A DNA stretch of 10,217 bases from Bacteroidales bacterium (lineage in GTDB: Bacteria; Bacteroidota; Bacteroidia; Bacteroidales; JAAUTT01): positions 1 to 10,217 of the forward strand of contig JANXXY010000230.1 of assembly GCA_025350365.1 (NCBI GenBank). Reading direction: 5' to 3'. This document shows positions 1 through 7,338 of the stretch, piece by piece. The first letter of the stretch is position 1; each line of letters begins with the position of its first letter. The position numbers were made by a program, and so were the translations under genes. The notes beneath the pieces were generated by a model. The model made no database searches and had not been told where the DNA came from. It worked only from the letters and a program-made list of their open reading frames with translations.

Positions 1-186
1 CTCCAGATACAATAATCCATCGTGTATTTTTATTAACTTGGAATTTGTTCTTTTGAACGAATTTGAATAGTTTCGAATAAGTTGCATAAGTTTTTAGCCT
101 ATTTATGCTCACATTATTTAACTCAAATATTTTAAAATTGATGATTGGTTTATTTGACTAATTAGTAAATAATTAAATACCAATGT
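1..186. other. AT-rich non-coding leader upstream of the signalling operon
   Basis: No open reading frame of useful length is seen here. The stretch contains a short hairpin candidate (44-50 with 55-61, one G-T pair, TTTT loop), a weak GCATAA/TTATGC inverted repeat (84-89 with 103-108), and a 10-bp palindrome ACTAATTAGT at 157-166, 20 bases before the kinase start codon. The best resemblance to a Bacteroidota -7 box is TTTATTTG at 149-156, which misses the A of TAnnTTTG and has no convincing -33 partner, so I do not call a promoter. The operon promoter presumably lies in this stretch. Confidence 0.5.
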
Positions 187-1413
187 ATGGAAAGTAACAA
201 ATTAATGACTTTGCTAAAAATATTATTTACTAATACTTCAGATCGTATTTATTTTAAGGATGTAAACTCTGTTTTTATACTGGCAAGTAAAAAAACAGCC
301 GAAGACGAAGGATTTGAAAATCCGGAAGATATGGAAGGTAAAACTGATTACGATTTCTATCCGAAAGAGTTAGCGGATAATTTTTTTGCGTGTGAACAAA
401 AAATAATTAGGACAGGTATTCCACAAATAGACTTAGAAGAAGAAAATTACAAAGATGATTTAAATGGCAGCAAATGGGTTTCAACATCCAAAATACCTTT
501 TAAAGACGAAAATGGTAAAATTATTGGATTAGTAGGTATTGGCCGAGACATCACCGAACGAAAAAAAATACAAGAAACGCTAAGGAATCGAGATGTTGAA
601 CTCGCTCACCAATCGGGTAAAGCGGAAGTTGCATCCGATGTGTTGCACAATATAGGTAATGTACTTAACAGTGTATATGTATCGTCCATTGAAATGATTA
701 AAATACTTTCGCAATCAAGGTTACAGGGTTTAATCAAAGCTAACGATTTGCTGCAAATCAATAGAAGTAATATTGTAGATTTTATACAAAACGACCCTAA
801 AGGTCAAACGCTTTTAAATTATTATGTAAAAATAGGAGAAGAATTGAATGCTGAAAAATGCCGTATCGAAAATGAATTATCTCAACAGTTAAAGAAAATA
901 AATATCATTAAGGAAATACTTGATATACAGCAAAATTTTGCGAAATCACCAACCTTTTTCGAGAAACTAGTTATTAGAGGCATAATAAAAGATTCAGTAA
1001 TGATATTACAGCGAACTATCTCAAAAAATCAAATCATAGTAGATAATAATGTAGATAGAGCCTTAACTATATTGACAAATAAGGCAAAACTGACCCATGT
1101 GATTATTAATATTATAAAAAATGCCATTGAAGCCATGGAGCATTCTGCTCCCTTTAACAGGTTATTATCAATTGATGCGATAAAGGACGATACTTATACT
1201 CATATAATATTTTCCGATAAAGGGGAAGGGATTGAAAAGGAAAATCTGACACAAATCTTCCACCATGGATTTACCACCAAAAAAGAAGGGAAGGGTTTTG
1301 GTCTCCATGCCTGCGCAAATTCGATGACAGAATTGAAAGGCAAAATTATAGTTAATTCCGAAGGCAAAGGAAAAGGTGCAGTATTTACATTAATAATTCC
1401 TAATCACAACTAA
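187..1413 (+). CDS. PAS-domain sensor histidine kinase with variant LHNIGN H-box
   Basis: This is a 408-residue cytoplasmic sensor kinase with no signal peptide or membrane segment. A PAS domain spans about residues 8-125: IYFKD near 21, GKTDYDFYP at 51-59, and the closing GIGRDITERK at 117-126. A helical dimerisation region follows, with H-box LHNIGNVLN and putative phospho-accepting His154. The long helices at about 165-255 complete it. The HATPase domain (about 262-405) has an N-box with Asn312 (KNAIEAM), a G1 box DKGEGI at 344-349, IFHHGFTTKK at 357-366 and a G2 box GKGFGL at 368-373. All ATP-binding motifs look intact. The residue after the His is Asn rather than the usual Glu/Asp. The PAS ligand cannot be told from sequence. 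The ATG at 187 is taken as start; Met7 (205) also leaves the PAS domain whole. The hybrid kinase gene begins 14 bases downstream and is the likely partner. Confidence 0.9.
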   Translation: MESNKLMTLLKILFTNTSDRIYFKDVNSVFILASKKTAEDEGFENPEDMEGKTDYDFYPKELADNFFACEQKIIRTGIPQIDLEEENYKDDLNGSKWVSTSKIPFKDENGKIIGLVGIGRDITERKKIQETLRNRDVELAHQSGKAEVASDVLHNIGNVLNSVYVSSIEMIKILSQSRLQGLIKANDLLQINRSNIVDFIQNDPKGQTLLNYYVKIGEELNAEKCRIENELSQQLKKINIIKEILDIQQNFAKSPTFFEKLVIRGIIKDSVMILQRTISKNQIIVDNNVDRALTILTNKAKLTHVIINIIKNAIEAMEHSAPFNRLLSIDAIKDDTYTHIIFSDKGEGIEKENLTQIFHHGFTTKKEGKGFGLHACANSMTELKGKIIVNSEGKGKGAVFTLIIPNHN

Positions 1414-1427
1414 CATAAACCCAAAAT

Positions 1428-3146
1428 ATGAATTCGAGAAAAAGGTTGTTGATTGTTGATGACAATAAATCAATACATGAAGATATAAAAAAGATTTTGG
1501 CTATTAATTTAGTTAATTTGGAGATAGATAAATTTGAAGAACTATTATTTGATGAGAAAAAGGAAACAAAAACATCATCTATCGATTTTGTTATTGACGA
1601 TGCCTATCAGGGCGAAGAAGCTTTGCAAAAAGTAGAAGACGCTTTTAAAGAATCGTTTCCTTATTCACTTATATTTATGGATGTTCGGATGCCTCCAGGA
1701 ATCGATGGCATTAAAACCATTCATAGAATATGGGATCAACACCCAAACATTGAAATGGTTATTTGTACTGCTTATTCCGATTATTCGTGGGACGAAATAA
1801 TGGAAAAGTTCGGATTTACCGATCAATTACTTTTTATAAAAAAGCCTTTCGATGCTATTTCGCTTAAGCAAATAACCTATTCTCTCACTACCAAATGGGA
1901 GATTGGACAAAAAAATAAAGAATACATGGCATATCTGGAATCGGAAGTTGAAAAACGAACTGCCGAGCTGAAGAAATTGCTGGAATATATGCGTATATTA
2001 AAGGAAAAGGCAGAAGAATCAGACCGATTAAAATCCTCTTTCTTGTCTAACATGTCTCATGAGATACGTTCTCCAATGACAGCAATTCTTGGTTTTTCGT
2101 CACTTTTGGAAGAAACCGATTTGTCGAAGGAAAAGAAAAGTCAATTTATTTCATACATTAACAATAGTGGATTAAATCTTTTGCAAATAATTAACGATAT
2201 AATTGATATATCCAAAATTGAAGCTCAGCAATTAAAGTTGTACATGTCGGCATGCCAGCTAAATCTTATTCTACTAGAACTTAAAGATGTTTTCGAACAA
2301 CAAATTGCCTTAAGTAAGAAAAATATTCAACTAATATTGAAAAATGATGTTTTCGAGAATAAATTAAAAATATACACCGATCCATTACGATTAAAACAGG
2401 TGTTTTTTAACTTGGTAGACAATGCAATAAAATTTACTTCTAAGGGTAGTATAGAACTTGGATACGCTATTGAAAACGAATTAATTATATTCTATGTAAA
2501 AGATACAGGTATTGGTATTTCAAACGATAAAAAAGATATTATTTTCGAACGATTTGGTCAGGCTGATGATTTATTCTTTAAAAATGCGAAGGGCACAGGC
2601 TTAGGTTTGGCTATATCGAAAAACCTAATTGAAGTTATGGGCGGTCACATTTGGTTAGAATCTGAACTAAATGTGGGAACAACTTTTTATTTTTCCTTAC
2701 CATACCAACTAATATCCGAAGATATTATAATTGAGCCTAAAATAGTTAGTCCTAATTCAGAATCAAGCTTGAACAATAAAAGAATTTTAATTGCAGAAGA
2801 CGAAGAGATAAACTTCGTTTACTTTAACGAATTGTTTTCACTTAAAAAAATACAATCAGACTGGGTTAAAAATGGGCAAGAAGCTTTGGACAAACTTTCG
2901 AGCGAAAATAATTACGATTTAGTATTAATGGATATCAAAATGCCTGTTATGGACGGTGTTGAAGCCATGCAAAAAATAAAACAATTACATAGGAAAACAC
3001 CGCCAATTATTGCTCAGACAGCATTTGCATTAATTGAAGAAAAGGAGAATTACTTAGCACTTGGATTTGATGATTATATATCAAAGCCAATAAATATTGA
3101 CGAGTTATTCATCTTGCTGCATAAATGGCTGTCTCCTTCTTATTAA
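1428..3146 (+). CDS. Hybrid histidine kinase: receiver - HisKA - HATPase - receiver
   Basis: This is a 572-residue soluble hybrid kinase. The N-terminal receiver (about 5-155) has acidic residues D11/D12, phospho-acceptor Asp85 in FMDVRMPPG, Thr114 in ICTAYSDYSWDE and Lys139 in KKPF. It carries an extra polar loop at about 40-55. A coiled-coil linker (about 160-205) leads to a standard HisKA H-box NMSHEIRSPM with His211. The HATPase domain has Asn332 (DNAIKF), G1 DTGIGI at 359-364, FERFGQ at 373-378 and G2 GTGLGL at 389-394. The C-terminal receiver (about 450-568) has E457/D458/E459, phospho-acceptor Asp502 in LMDIKMPVMDG, Thr531 and Lys553 in SKP. All catalytic residues are present. No DNA-binding or enzymatic output domain follows, so a separate HPt protein or regulator elsewhere must carry the signal on. 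The 14-base gap to the PAS kinase gene, with no terminator between, indicates co-transcription. The N-terminal receiver resembles those that, to my knowledge, accompany LHNIGN-type kinases, which suggests that the upstream kinase phosphorylates Asp85. Confidence 0.92.
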   Translation: MNSRKRLLIVDDNKSIHEDIKKILAINLVNLEIDKFEELLFDEKKETKTSSIDFVIDDAYQGEEALQKVEDAFKESFPYSLIFMDVRMPPGIDGIKTIHRIWDQHPNIEMVICTAYSDYSWDEIMEKFGFTDQLLFIKKPFDAISLKQITYSLTTKWEIGQKNKEYMAYLESEVEKRTAELKKLLEYMRILKEKAEESDRLKSSFLSNMSHEIRSPMTAILGFSSLLEETDLSKEKKSQFISYINNSGLNLLQIINDIIDISKIEAQQLKLYMSACQLNLILLELKDVFEQQIALSKKNIQLILKNDVFENKLKIYTDPLRLKQVFFNLVDNAIKFTSKGSIELGYAIENELIIFYVKDTGIGISNDKKDIIFERFGQADDLFFKNAKGTGLGLAISKNLIEVMGGHIWLESELNVGTTFYFSLPYQLISEDIIIEPKIVSPNSESSLNNKRILIAEDEEINFVYFNELFSLKKIQSDWVKNGQEALDKLSSENNYDLVLMDIKMPVMDGVEAMQKIKQLHRKTPPIIAQTAFALIEEKENYLALGFDDYISKPINIDELFILLHKWLSPSY

Positions 3147-3153
3147 AAAACTT

Positions 3154-3271
3154 ACGCAAACCGGAATGGTATTAGTTAGGAATGATAATACGCATAATTG
3201 ATCTGCTAAATTAAACCTTACTGACGTATTCAAATATTTTAGTATTTTAGTGTCAAATATCCGGCCTGCGT
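3154..3271. repeat. Imperfect inverted repeat bounding an intergenic stretch
   Basis: ACGCAAACCGG at 3154-3164 and CCGGCCTGCGT at 3261-3271 are inverted copies matching at 9 of 11 positions. They bound about 96 bases of AT-rich non-coding DNA between the hybrid kinase stop and the DUF2339 start. GC-rich ends on an AT-rich insert could mark a small decayed element or a long-range stem, but no clear target-site duplication is seen and chance is possible. Confidence 0.3.
3231..3260. repeat. Short direct repeats upstream of the DUF2339 gene
   Basis: TATTTTAG occurs twice in perfect tandem (3235-3242 and 3243-3250). CAAATAT occurs at 3231-3237 and again at 3254-3260, overlapping and flanking the tandem pair. 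The block ends 42 bases before the chosen ATG at 3303, where a promoter or operator is expected. A Bacteroidota -7 box is not clear: TATTTTG at 3273-3279 is one base short of TAnnTTTG. Confidence 0.35.
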
Positions 3272-3302
3272 TATTTTGACTAACCAACTTACAATTGAAT
3301 AC

Positions 3303-5690
3303 ATGGAGATTTTAACATTTATCCTGGTTTTAGTTCTGTTAATCATTGTCTTGACACAAAATTCAAATCTTAATAAAAAAATCGACAATTTAATTCGCAA
3401 TTCATCCAATTTACGACCATCTGTTCAACAAACCGACAAACCCATAATTAAGCCTGAAGTGGCTCAGCTAACTATTGAAGATGTAATACCATCCAAACCG
3501 GGAGGTATTCAATTGATCACTGAACCGCAATCTTCCGCCATATTAGATGAAAAAAATAAATTCGATATTCCCAATAGAATTAACTTACCTGAAACTCCTC
3601 AGAAACCAATTTTAAAAACAGAATCAATAAGGCCGATAAAGCAACACGAAAAACCAAAAGTTGCCCTAGATATTGAAAAGTTTATTGGAGAAAACCTTAT
3701 CAGTAAAATAGGTATTATAATTTTAGTACTTGGTATTGGTTATTTTGTAAAATACGCCATCGACCAAAATTGGATCAATGAATATGGCCGGGTGGCAATT
3801 GGATTGCTTGCCGGAGCAGTTCTGGTGGTTACTGCACACTGGATGAGGGAGGATTACAAGACCTTTTCGTCGTTGCTTACAGGCGGCGGATTTGCTGTTT
3901 TATATCTAACTATTACCATTGCATTTCACCAATACCATTTATTTAGTCAGTCTGTGGCTTTTGTTATTTTAGTAATGATTACCATTTTTTCAGTCATCCT
4001 TTCACTAGCTTATGATAAAAAAGAACTTGCCATATTCTCGCAATTGGGTGGATACGCTGCTCCATTTATGGTTAGTACTGGCGAAGGCAATTACATCGTT
4101 TTATTTACCTATCTGTTAATTCTCAATGCCGGACTGATCGCATTGGCATACTACAAACGTTGGCAAATACTCAACCTGATTGCTTATGTGTTTACCATTA
4201 TCCTGTTCACCAGCTGGCTAACCAATGTCTTCTTTTTCAAGACAAATCCACCCTATATTGGCGCTCTTATATTTGCGACACTCTTTTACCTTGTTTTCTT
4301 TCTGGTAAATATCCTGAACAATCTTAAAGAAAAGCAACCGTTTAAGTCCATTGAAATTGGGATGATTCTTTCAAATAACCTCTTTTATTTTCTGGCAGGA
4401 ATGGCTATTCTTAATCATTTTCACGAAGGGGCGTTTAAGGGAATGTTTACTTTACTGGTAGGCGTGTATAATTTTGCATGGGTATTCACATTGTACAAAA
4501 AACGACAAATTGACAAAAATCTGGTATACCTACTAATTGGTTTGGTAATGAGTTATATCAGTTTGGCAATACCCATTCAATTGAACGGTCATTCCATCAC
4601 GCTTTTCTGGACGGCAGAACTGGTAATTCTTTTGTGGCTTTCAAATGTTTCAGAAATTCGTTTGCTTAAAACAGGACACTTGATTATCCTCATTTTAGTA
4701 ATCATCAGTCTTATTATGGATTGGCAAAAAGTATATTCTCAAACAACTGAAATATTACCAATTATATTAAATCGTGCGTTTATCACAGGTTTATTCGTTG
4801 TTACGGGTTTTGCAATGTCTCATTATCTGTTGAAGCATGAAAAAGAAGCATACTTGGTAAAATCCATTATTTCAGTAAAAACATACAAATCCATTCTTTC
4901 TATTTTATTGTTTGTATTGGCATATTTTGTTTTATTTCTCGAACTTCAATACCAGATGAATAAATACTATCCCTTGTTTACATTCCGGCATACCGTGTAT
5001 GGAGTTTTTAACTATGCATACTTGTTTTCTGTTTTATTGATCGTTAAAAAACTGGAATGGAAGAGTATTTTCAAACCTTTTTTCTACATTTCTTTAGTCA
5101 TGTTATTCATATATATTGTATACTATCAAAAGCTCACAATTAAAATGCGTGACTACTATTTCTTTAATAATTCTATAACTATTGGAAACTTCTATTTCCA
5201 TTATCTGGTTTATCCTTTTGTTGCCGCAATTATATTTTTCCTCTATAAATTTCGTAATCAGGTGTTACCTCAAAACGGGTTCCTTTCTAAAGCATTTATC
5301 TGGTACATCACCATCTTCTGTGTATTTGTGGCAAGTATTGAACTTGATAACATTATATTGCTCATATCGGCGACTTCTTCAGAATCTACATTTCACCTCC
5401 TTCGAATAAATCACAAAGTAGGATATCCCATACTTTGGGGAATTTGTGCTTTTATATTAATGCTCTGGGGATTGAGAAGCAAAATAAAAGATTACCGGAT
5501 AATTTCGCTTAGTCTGTTTTCATTAATCATCTTAAAGCTTTTCTTTTTCGATGTTTGGACGATGAATGAAGGTAGTCGAATTGCTTCGTTCATCTTTCTT
5601 GGCGTCATTCTATTAGTAGTATCTTTTTTATACCAAAAATTAAAAAAGTTCATCTTAGAAGAAACTGAACATAAACCTATTAATGAATAA
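3303..5690 (+). CDS. DUF2339-family polytopic membrane protein
   Basis: This is a large inner-membrane protein of unknown function, about 795 residues from the ATG chosen here. The reading frame extends upstream to a TTG at 3276, but the ATG places the hydrophobic segment (TFILVLVLLIIVL) right at the N-terminus, as expected for the family. A polar, proline-rich linker of roughly 100 residues follows. The DUF2339 membrane region then begins near residue 130 (ENLISKIGIIILVLGIGYF). I count about 22-24 hydrophobic segments in total. Family-like signatures are LTGGGFAVLYLT (192-203), QLGGYAAPF in the middle and, near the C-terminus, RIASFIFLGVILL followed by SFLYQKL. The last residues are charged and probably cytoplasmic. 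Length and topology are normal for the family. It is separated from the signalling operon by 156 bases and converges on the DUF1571 gene. Transport or an envelope role is plausible but unproven. Confidence 0.88.
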   Translation: MEILTFILVLVLLIIVLTQNSNLNKKIDNLIRNSSNLRPSVQQTDKPIIKPEVAQLTIEDVIPSKPGGIQLITEPQSSAILDEKNKFDIPNRINLPETPQKPILKTESIRPIKQHEKPKVALDIEKFIGENLISKIGIIILVLGIGYFVKYAIDQNWINEYGRVAIGLLAGAVLVVTAHWMREDYKTFSSLLTGGGFAVLYLTITIAFHQYHLFSQSVAFVILVMITIFSVILSLAYDKKELAIFSQLGGYAAPFMVSTGEGNYIVLFTYLLILNAGLIALAYYKRWQILNLIAYVFTIILFTSWLTNVFFFKTNPPYIGALIFATLFYLVFFLVNILNNLKEKQPFKSIEIGMILSNNLFYFLAGMAILNHFHEGAFKGMFTLLVGVYNFAWVFTLYKKRQIDKNLVYLLIGLVMSYISLAIPIQLNGHSITLFWTAELVILLWLSNVSEIRLLKTGHLIILILVIISLIMDWQKVYSQTTEILPIILNRAFITGLFVVTGFAMSHYLLKHEKEAYLVKSIISVKTYKSILSILLFVLAYFVLFLELQYQMNKYYPLFTFRHTVYGVFNYAYLFSVLLIVKKLEWKSIFKPFFYISLVMLFIYIVYYQKLTIKMRDYYFFNNSITIGNFYFHYLVYPFVAAIIFFLYKFRNQVLPQNGFLSKAFIWYITIFCVFVASIELDNIILLISATSSESTFHLLRINHKVGYPILWGICAFILMLWGLRSKIKDYRIISLSLFSLIILKLFFFDVWTMNEGSRIASFIFLGVILLVVSFLYQKLKKFILEETEHKPINE

Positions 5691-5739
5691 AACAGTTTGA
5701 AGTTGAGAGACCCCTCACTCCTCTCCTTTCGAGTAATCT

Positions 5740-6588
5740 TTAAAACTTATATTCCGGGTTTTTGTATGAAAAATCGATTATTCTAAAAGGCGGGTTTTGC
5801 TGTACATTTAAGAATGTATATTCTTCAAAAAGTCCTTTAGTATCATATATCTTCAAATATACAGGATAAAGTTGCGAGGTATGAACATATAACTCCATCC
5901 TTGATGCGTAATCGTTGGGAACAATTAATCGTGTATCAGGTTTGAATACCGTTGTGGCTTTATTACCCGGATTGTTTTCGAGAATTGAATAAAAGTTGAT
6001 TTTTAGTTTGTTAGCAATACTAATAGGTGTTTCGTTTTTTTGCGTATAATAAGTTATTAATTTATAATTGGAATTTATAAGTGTGAGATAATAACAATCC
6101 ATTTCCTGAATTTTCACAATTCCATTAAAACTCATCATTTTAGATGTTTGAGATTGATATTTATTGATTAAATTTTCGAGAATGGAGGCAGTATAGGTGA
6201 AACCTGAATTGTAAATAGGATGATGTCTATTTTCGAGCATTAATTCTCCCACTGGATCTAAATTTAATGAAACCCACGGAAAACTGTTAGGGTTTATTTT
6301 CACTTTTTCACCGTTTTCACCCGAAATATATAGCCCCTCAATACCCTTTTTAGGAAAAGTTTGGAATAAATATACTTTAAACGGATTTAAATTAATTTTA
6401 AAGGATGTTTTTTCGTTGTACATTTTCCCTTTAATCCGTTCCTTTGAATCGAAGTCAAACTTTATAGTTTTTAAAGCCTTAACTGTTGTAAACATCTCGT
6501 TTGTAATGGTTAAAGCATCCTGACTATAACCGTAAAATGAACAGCACATTGTTATAAGAATTCCCAGAAGCAATTTAGTTGGATACAT
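5740..6588 (-). CDS. Secreted DUF1571 protein with an inserted LysM-like segment
   Basis: This is a 282-residue exported protein. Residues 1-22 form a signal peptide with a Bacteroidota-style end (GYSQ, then DA). Cys15/Cys16 lie in the hydrophobic core without a good lipobox, so signal peptidase I processing is more likely than lipidation. Residues 25-175 match the DUF1571 pattern as I remember it: ERIKGK (50-55), INLNPFKVYL (65-74), YISGENGEKVKINPNSFPW (87-105), NLDPVGELM (109-117) and HHPIYNSGF (122-130). The DUF1571 fold is LolA/LppX-like and suggests binding of a lipid or hydrophobic ligand in the periplasm. Residues about 179-225 read as a LysM module: YYTQKNETPISIANKL, then SILENNP, then DTRLIVPN. 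The last 55 residues (MELYVHTSQLYPVYLKIYDT, GLFEEYTF) resume the beta-rich parent domain. The gene is read divergently from the nitroreductase and converges on the DUF2339 gene 49 bases away. The ligand is unknown. Confidence 0.85.
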   Translation of the reverse strand: MYPTKLLLGILITMCCSFYGYSQDALTITNEMFTTVKALKTIKFDFDSKERIKGKMYNEKTSFKINLNPFKVYLFQTFPKKGIEGLYISGENGEKVKINPNSFPWVSLNLDPVGELMLENRHHPIYNSGFTYTASILENLINKYQSQTSKMMSFNGIVKIQEMDCYYLTLINSNYKLITYYTQKNETPISIANKLKINFYSILENNPGNKATTVFKPDTRLIVPNDYASRMELYVHTSQLYPVYLKIYDTKGLFEEYTFLNVQQNPPFRIIDFSYKNPEYKF

Positions 6589-6622
6589 GTAGTAAACATT
6601 TCAGAAAAATGATAAACAATTA

Positions 6623-6630
6623 CAAAGATA
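6623..6630 (-). promoter_or_regulatory. Candidate -7 box for the DUF1571 gene
   Basis: Read on the minus strand this is TATCTTTG, an exact match to the Bacteroidota -7 consensus TAnnTTTG, 34 bases upstream of the start codon at 6588. The region expected for the -33 element reads AATTCC rather than a TTTG-like sequence, so the match rests on the -7 box alone. Transcription would begin about 25-30 bases before the ATG. Confidence 0.45.
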
Positions 6631-6659
6631 TAAATTAATGCTATAGGTTGGAATTGTTA

Positions 6660-6687
6660 TTGGTTGTAACAATAATTTGTATTTTTG
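6660..6687 (+). promoter_or_regulatory. Candidate promoter for the nitroreductase gene
   Basis: TATTTTTG at 6680-6687 fits the Bacteroidota -7 consensus TAnnTTTG exactly. A TTGG at 6660-6663 is a possible -33 element with 16 bases between, somewhat shorter than the usual spacing of about 19-21. A start site near 6694 would leave a leader of under 20 bases before the ATG at 6712. It lies about 50 bases from the opposing -7 box of the DUF1571 gene, so the 123-bp intergenic region is a compact divergent promoter. Confidence 0.45.
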
Positions 6688-6711
6688 AGCTAACTCCAAA
6701 ATTCAAACACA

Positions 6712-7284
6712 ATGCTTACCGAACTTATCAAAAAATGCCGATCATATCGCAGGTTTTACCAGGATGTTCGACTTAGCGAAAACGACCTCCTTGATATGGT
6801 TGAAAATGCCCGTCTATCTGCTTCGGCCCGAAACTTTCAATCGTTAAAATACTACTTATCTATTACTAACGAGATAAACGATCATATTTTTTCTAATCTT
6901 GCATGGGCGGGATACCTAAAATACTGGAAAGGTCCGGAAGAAGGAGAGCGCCCCTCGGCATACATTATTATGTTGAATGATACTGATATTACCAATAACT
7001 ATTTTTGCGACCATGGTATTGCTTCTCAGAATATTTTGCTTACTGCGGTCGAAAAAGGGTTTGGGGGATGCATTATAGCTTCGGTAAATCGCGAAAAATT
7101 ACGTGATGATTTGTCTATTCCAATACGTTACGAAATCATACATATTATCGCTTTGGGCAAACCTAAAGAAATAGTAGTAATTGATACAGTTGGACCATTG
7201 GGCGATATTAGATACTGGCGAGATGCTGATCAGGTTCATCATGTTCCGAAACGAAATATTGAAGATATTGTTTTGCGTTTCTAA
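6712..7284 (+). CDS. Nitroreductase-family flavoprotein
   Basis: This is a 190-residue cytoplasmic protein of the FMN-dependent nitroreductase superfamily, whose members reduce nitro groups, quinones or flavins with NAD(P)H, usually as homodimers. The N-terminal RSYRRF (10-15) is the typical FMN phosphate-binding arginine cluster. SASARNFQSLKYYLS (36-50) matches the second flavin-contacting motif. WAGYLKYWKGPEEGERPSAYI (65-84) is typical of one small subgroup. DHGIASQNILLTAVEKGFGG (100-119) is the conserved helix and glycine turn near the flavin, followed by the strand IIHIIALGKPKE (142-153). Length is normal for the short members and no key motif is missing. The ATG lies just downstream of a candidate promoter; no Shine-Dalgarno sequence is present, as expected for the phylum. 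The gene is probably monocistronic, being followed within 10 bases by a strong terminator stem. The physiological substrate cannot be predicted. Confidence 0.9.
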   Translation: MLTELIKKCRSYRRFYQDVRLSENDLLDMVENARLSASARNFQSLKYYLSITNEINDHIFSNLAWAGYLKYWKGPEEGERPSAYIIMLNDTDITNNYFCDHGIASQNILLTAVEKGFGGCIIASVNREKLRDDLSIPIRYEIIHIIALGKPKEIVVIDTVGPLGDIRYWRDADQVHHVPKRNIEDIVLRF

Positions 7285-7291
7285 AATATTG

Positions 7292-7329
7292 AAGAGGTTG
7301 CAACTATAATAAAACAATTGCAACCTCTT
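7292..7329. terminator. Bidirectional intrinsic terminator between convergent genes
   Basis: AAGAGGTTGCAA (7292-7303) pairs perfectly with TTGCAACCTCTT (7318-7329), giving a 12-bp stem with a 14-base A-rich loop. On the + strand it is followed by a T-rich run (TTATTATTGTTATTTT) and lies 7 bases after the nitroreductase stop. On the - strand it lies 9 bases after the stop of the AsmA-like gene and is followed by CAATATTTTAG. It can therefore stop both transcripts, more convincingly in the + direction. Confidence 0.8.
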
Positions 7330-7338
7330 TTATTATTG

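Noticed and set aside
3105..3287. Minus-strand open frame of 60 codons
   Set aside because: It overlaps the end of the hybrid kinase and the intergenic repeats, and its product resembles no protein known to me.
3276..3302. Upstream TTG as start of the DUF2339 gene
   Set aside because: It would add nine polar residues ahead of the N-terminal hydrophobic helix; the ATG at 3303 is a stronger start codon and puts that helix first.
5182..5409. Plus-strand open frame of 75 codons inside the DUF2339 gene
   Set aside because: It lies wholly within the long membrane-protein frame, which carries clear family motifs; this is a frame shadow.
5691..5739. Possible terminator between the convergent DUF2339 and DUF1571 genes
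   Set aside because: Only a 5-bp GAGAG/CTCTC stem (5705-5709 with 5721-5725) with an 11-base loop and no T run could be found, which is too weak to call.
6541..6588. Lipoprotein signal for the DUF1571 protein
   Set aside because: Cys15/Cys16 follow ITM, which is a poor lipobox, and a better signal peptidase I site (YSQ) lies a few residues further on.
7099..7323. Minus-strand open frame of 74 codons opposite the nitroreductase
   Set aside because: It is antisense to conserved nitroreductase sequence and runs through the terminator stem.
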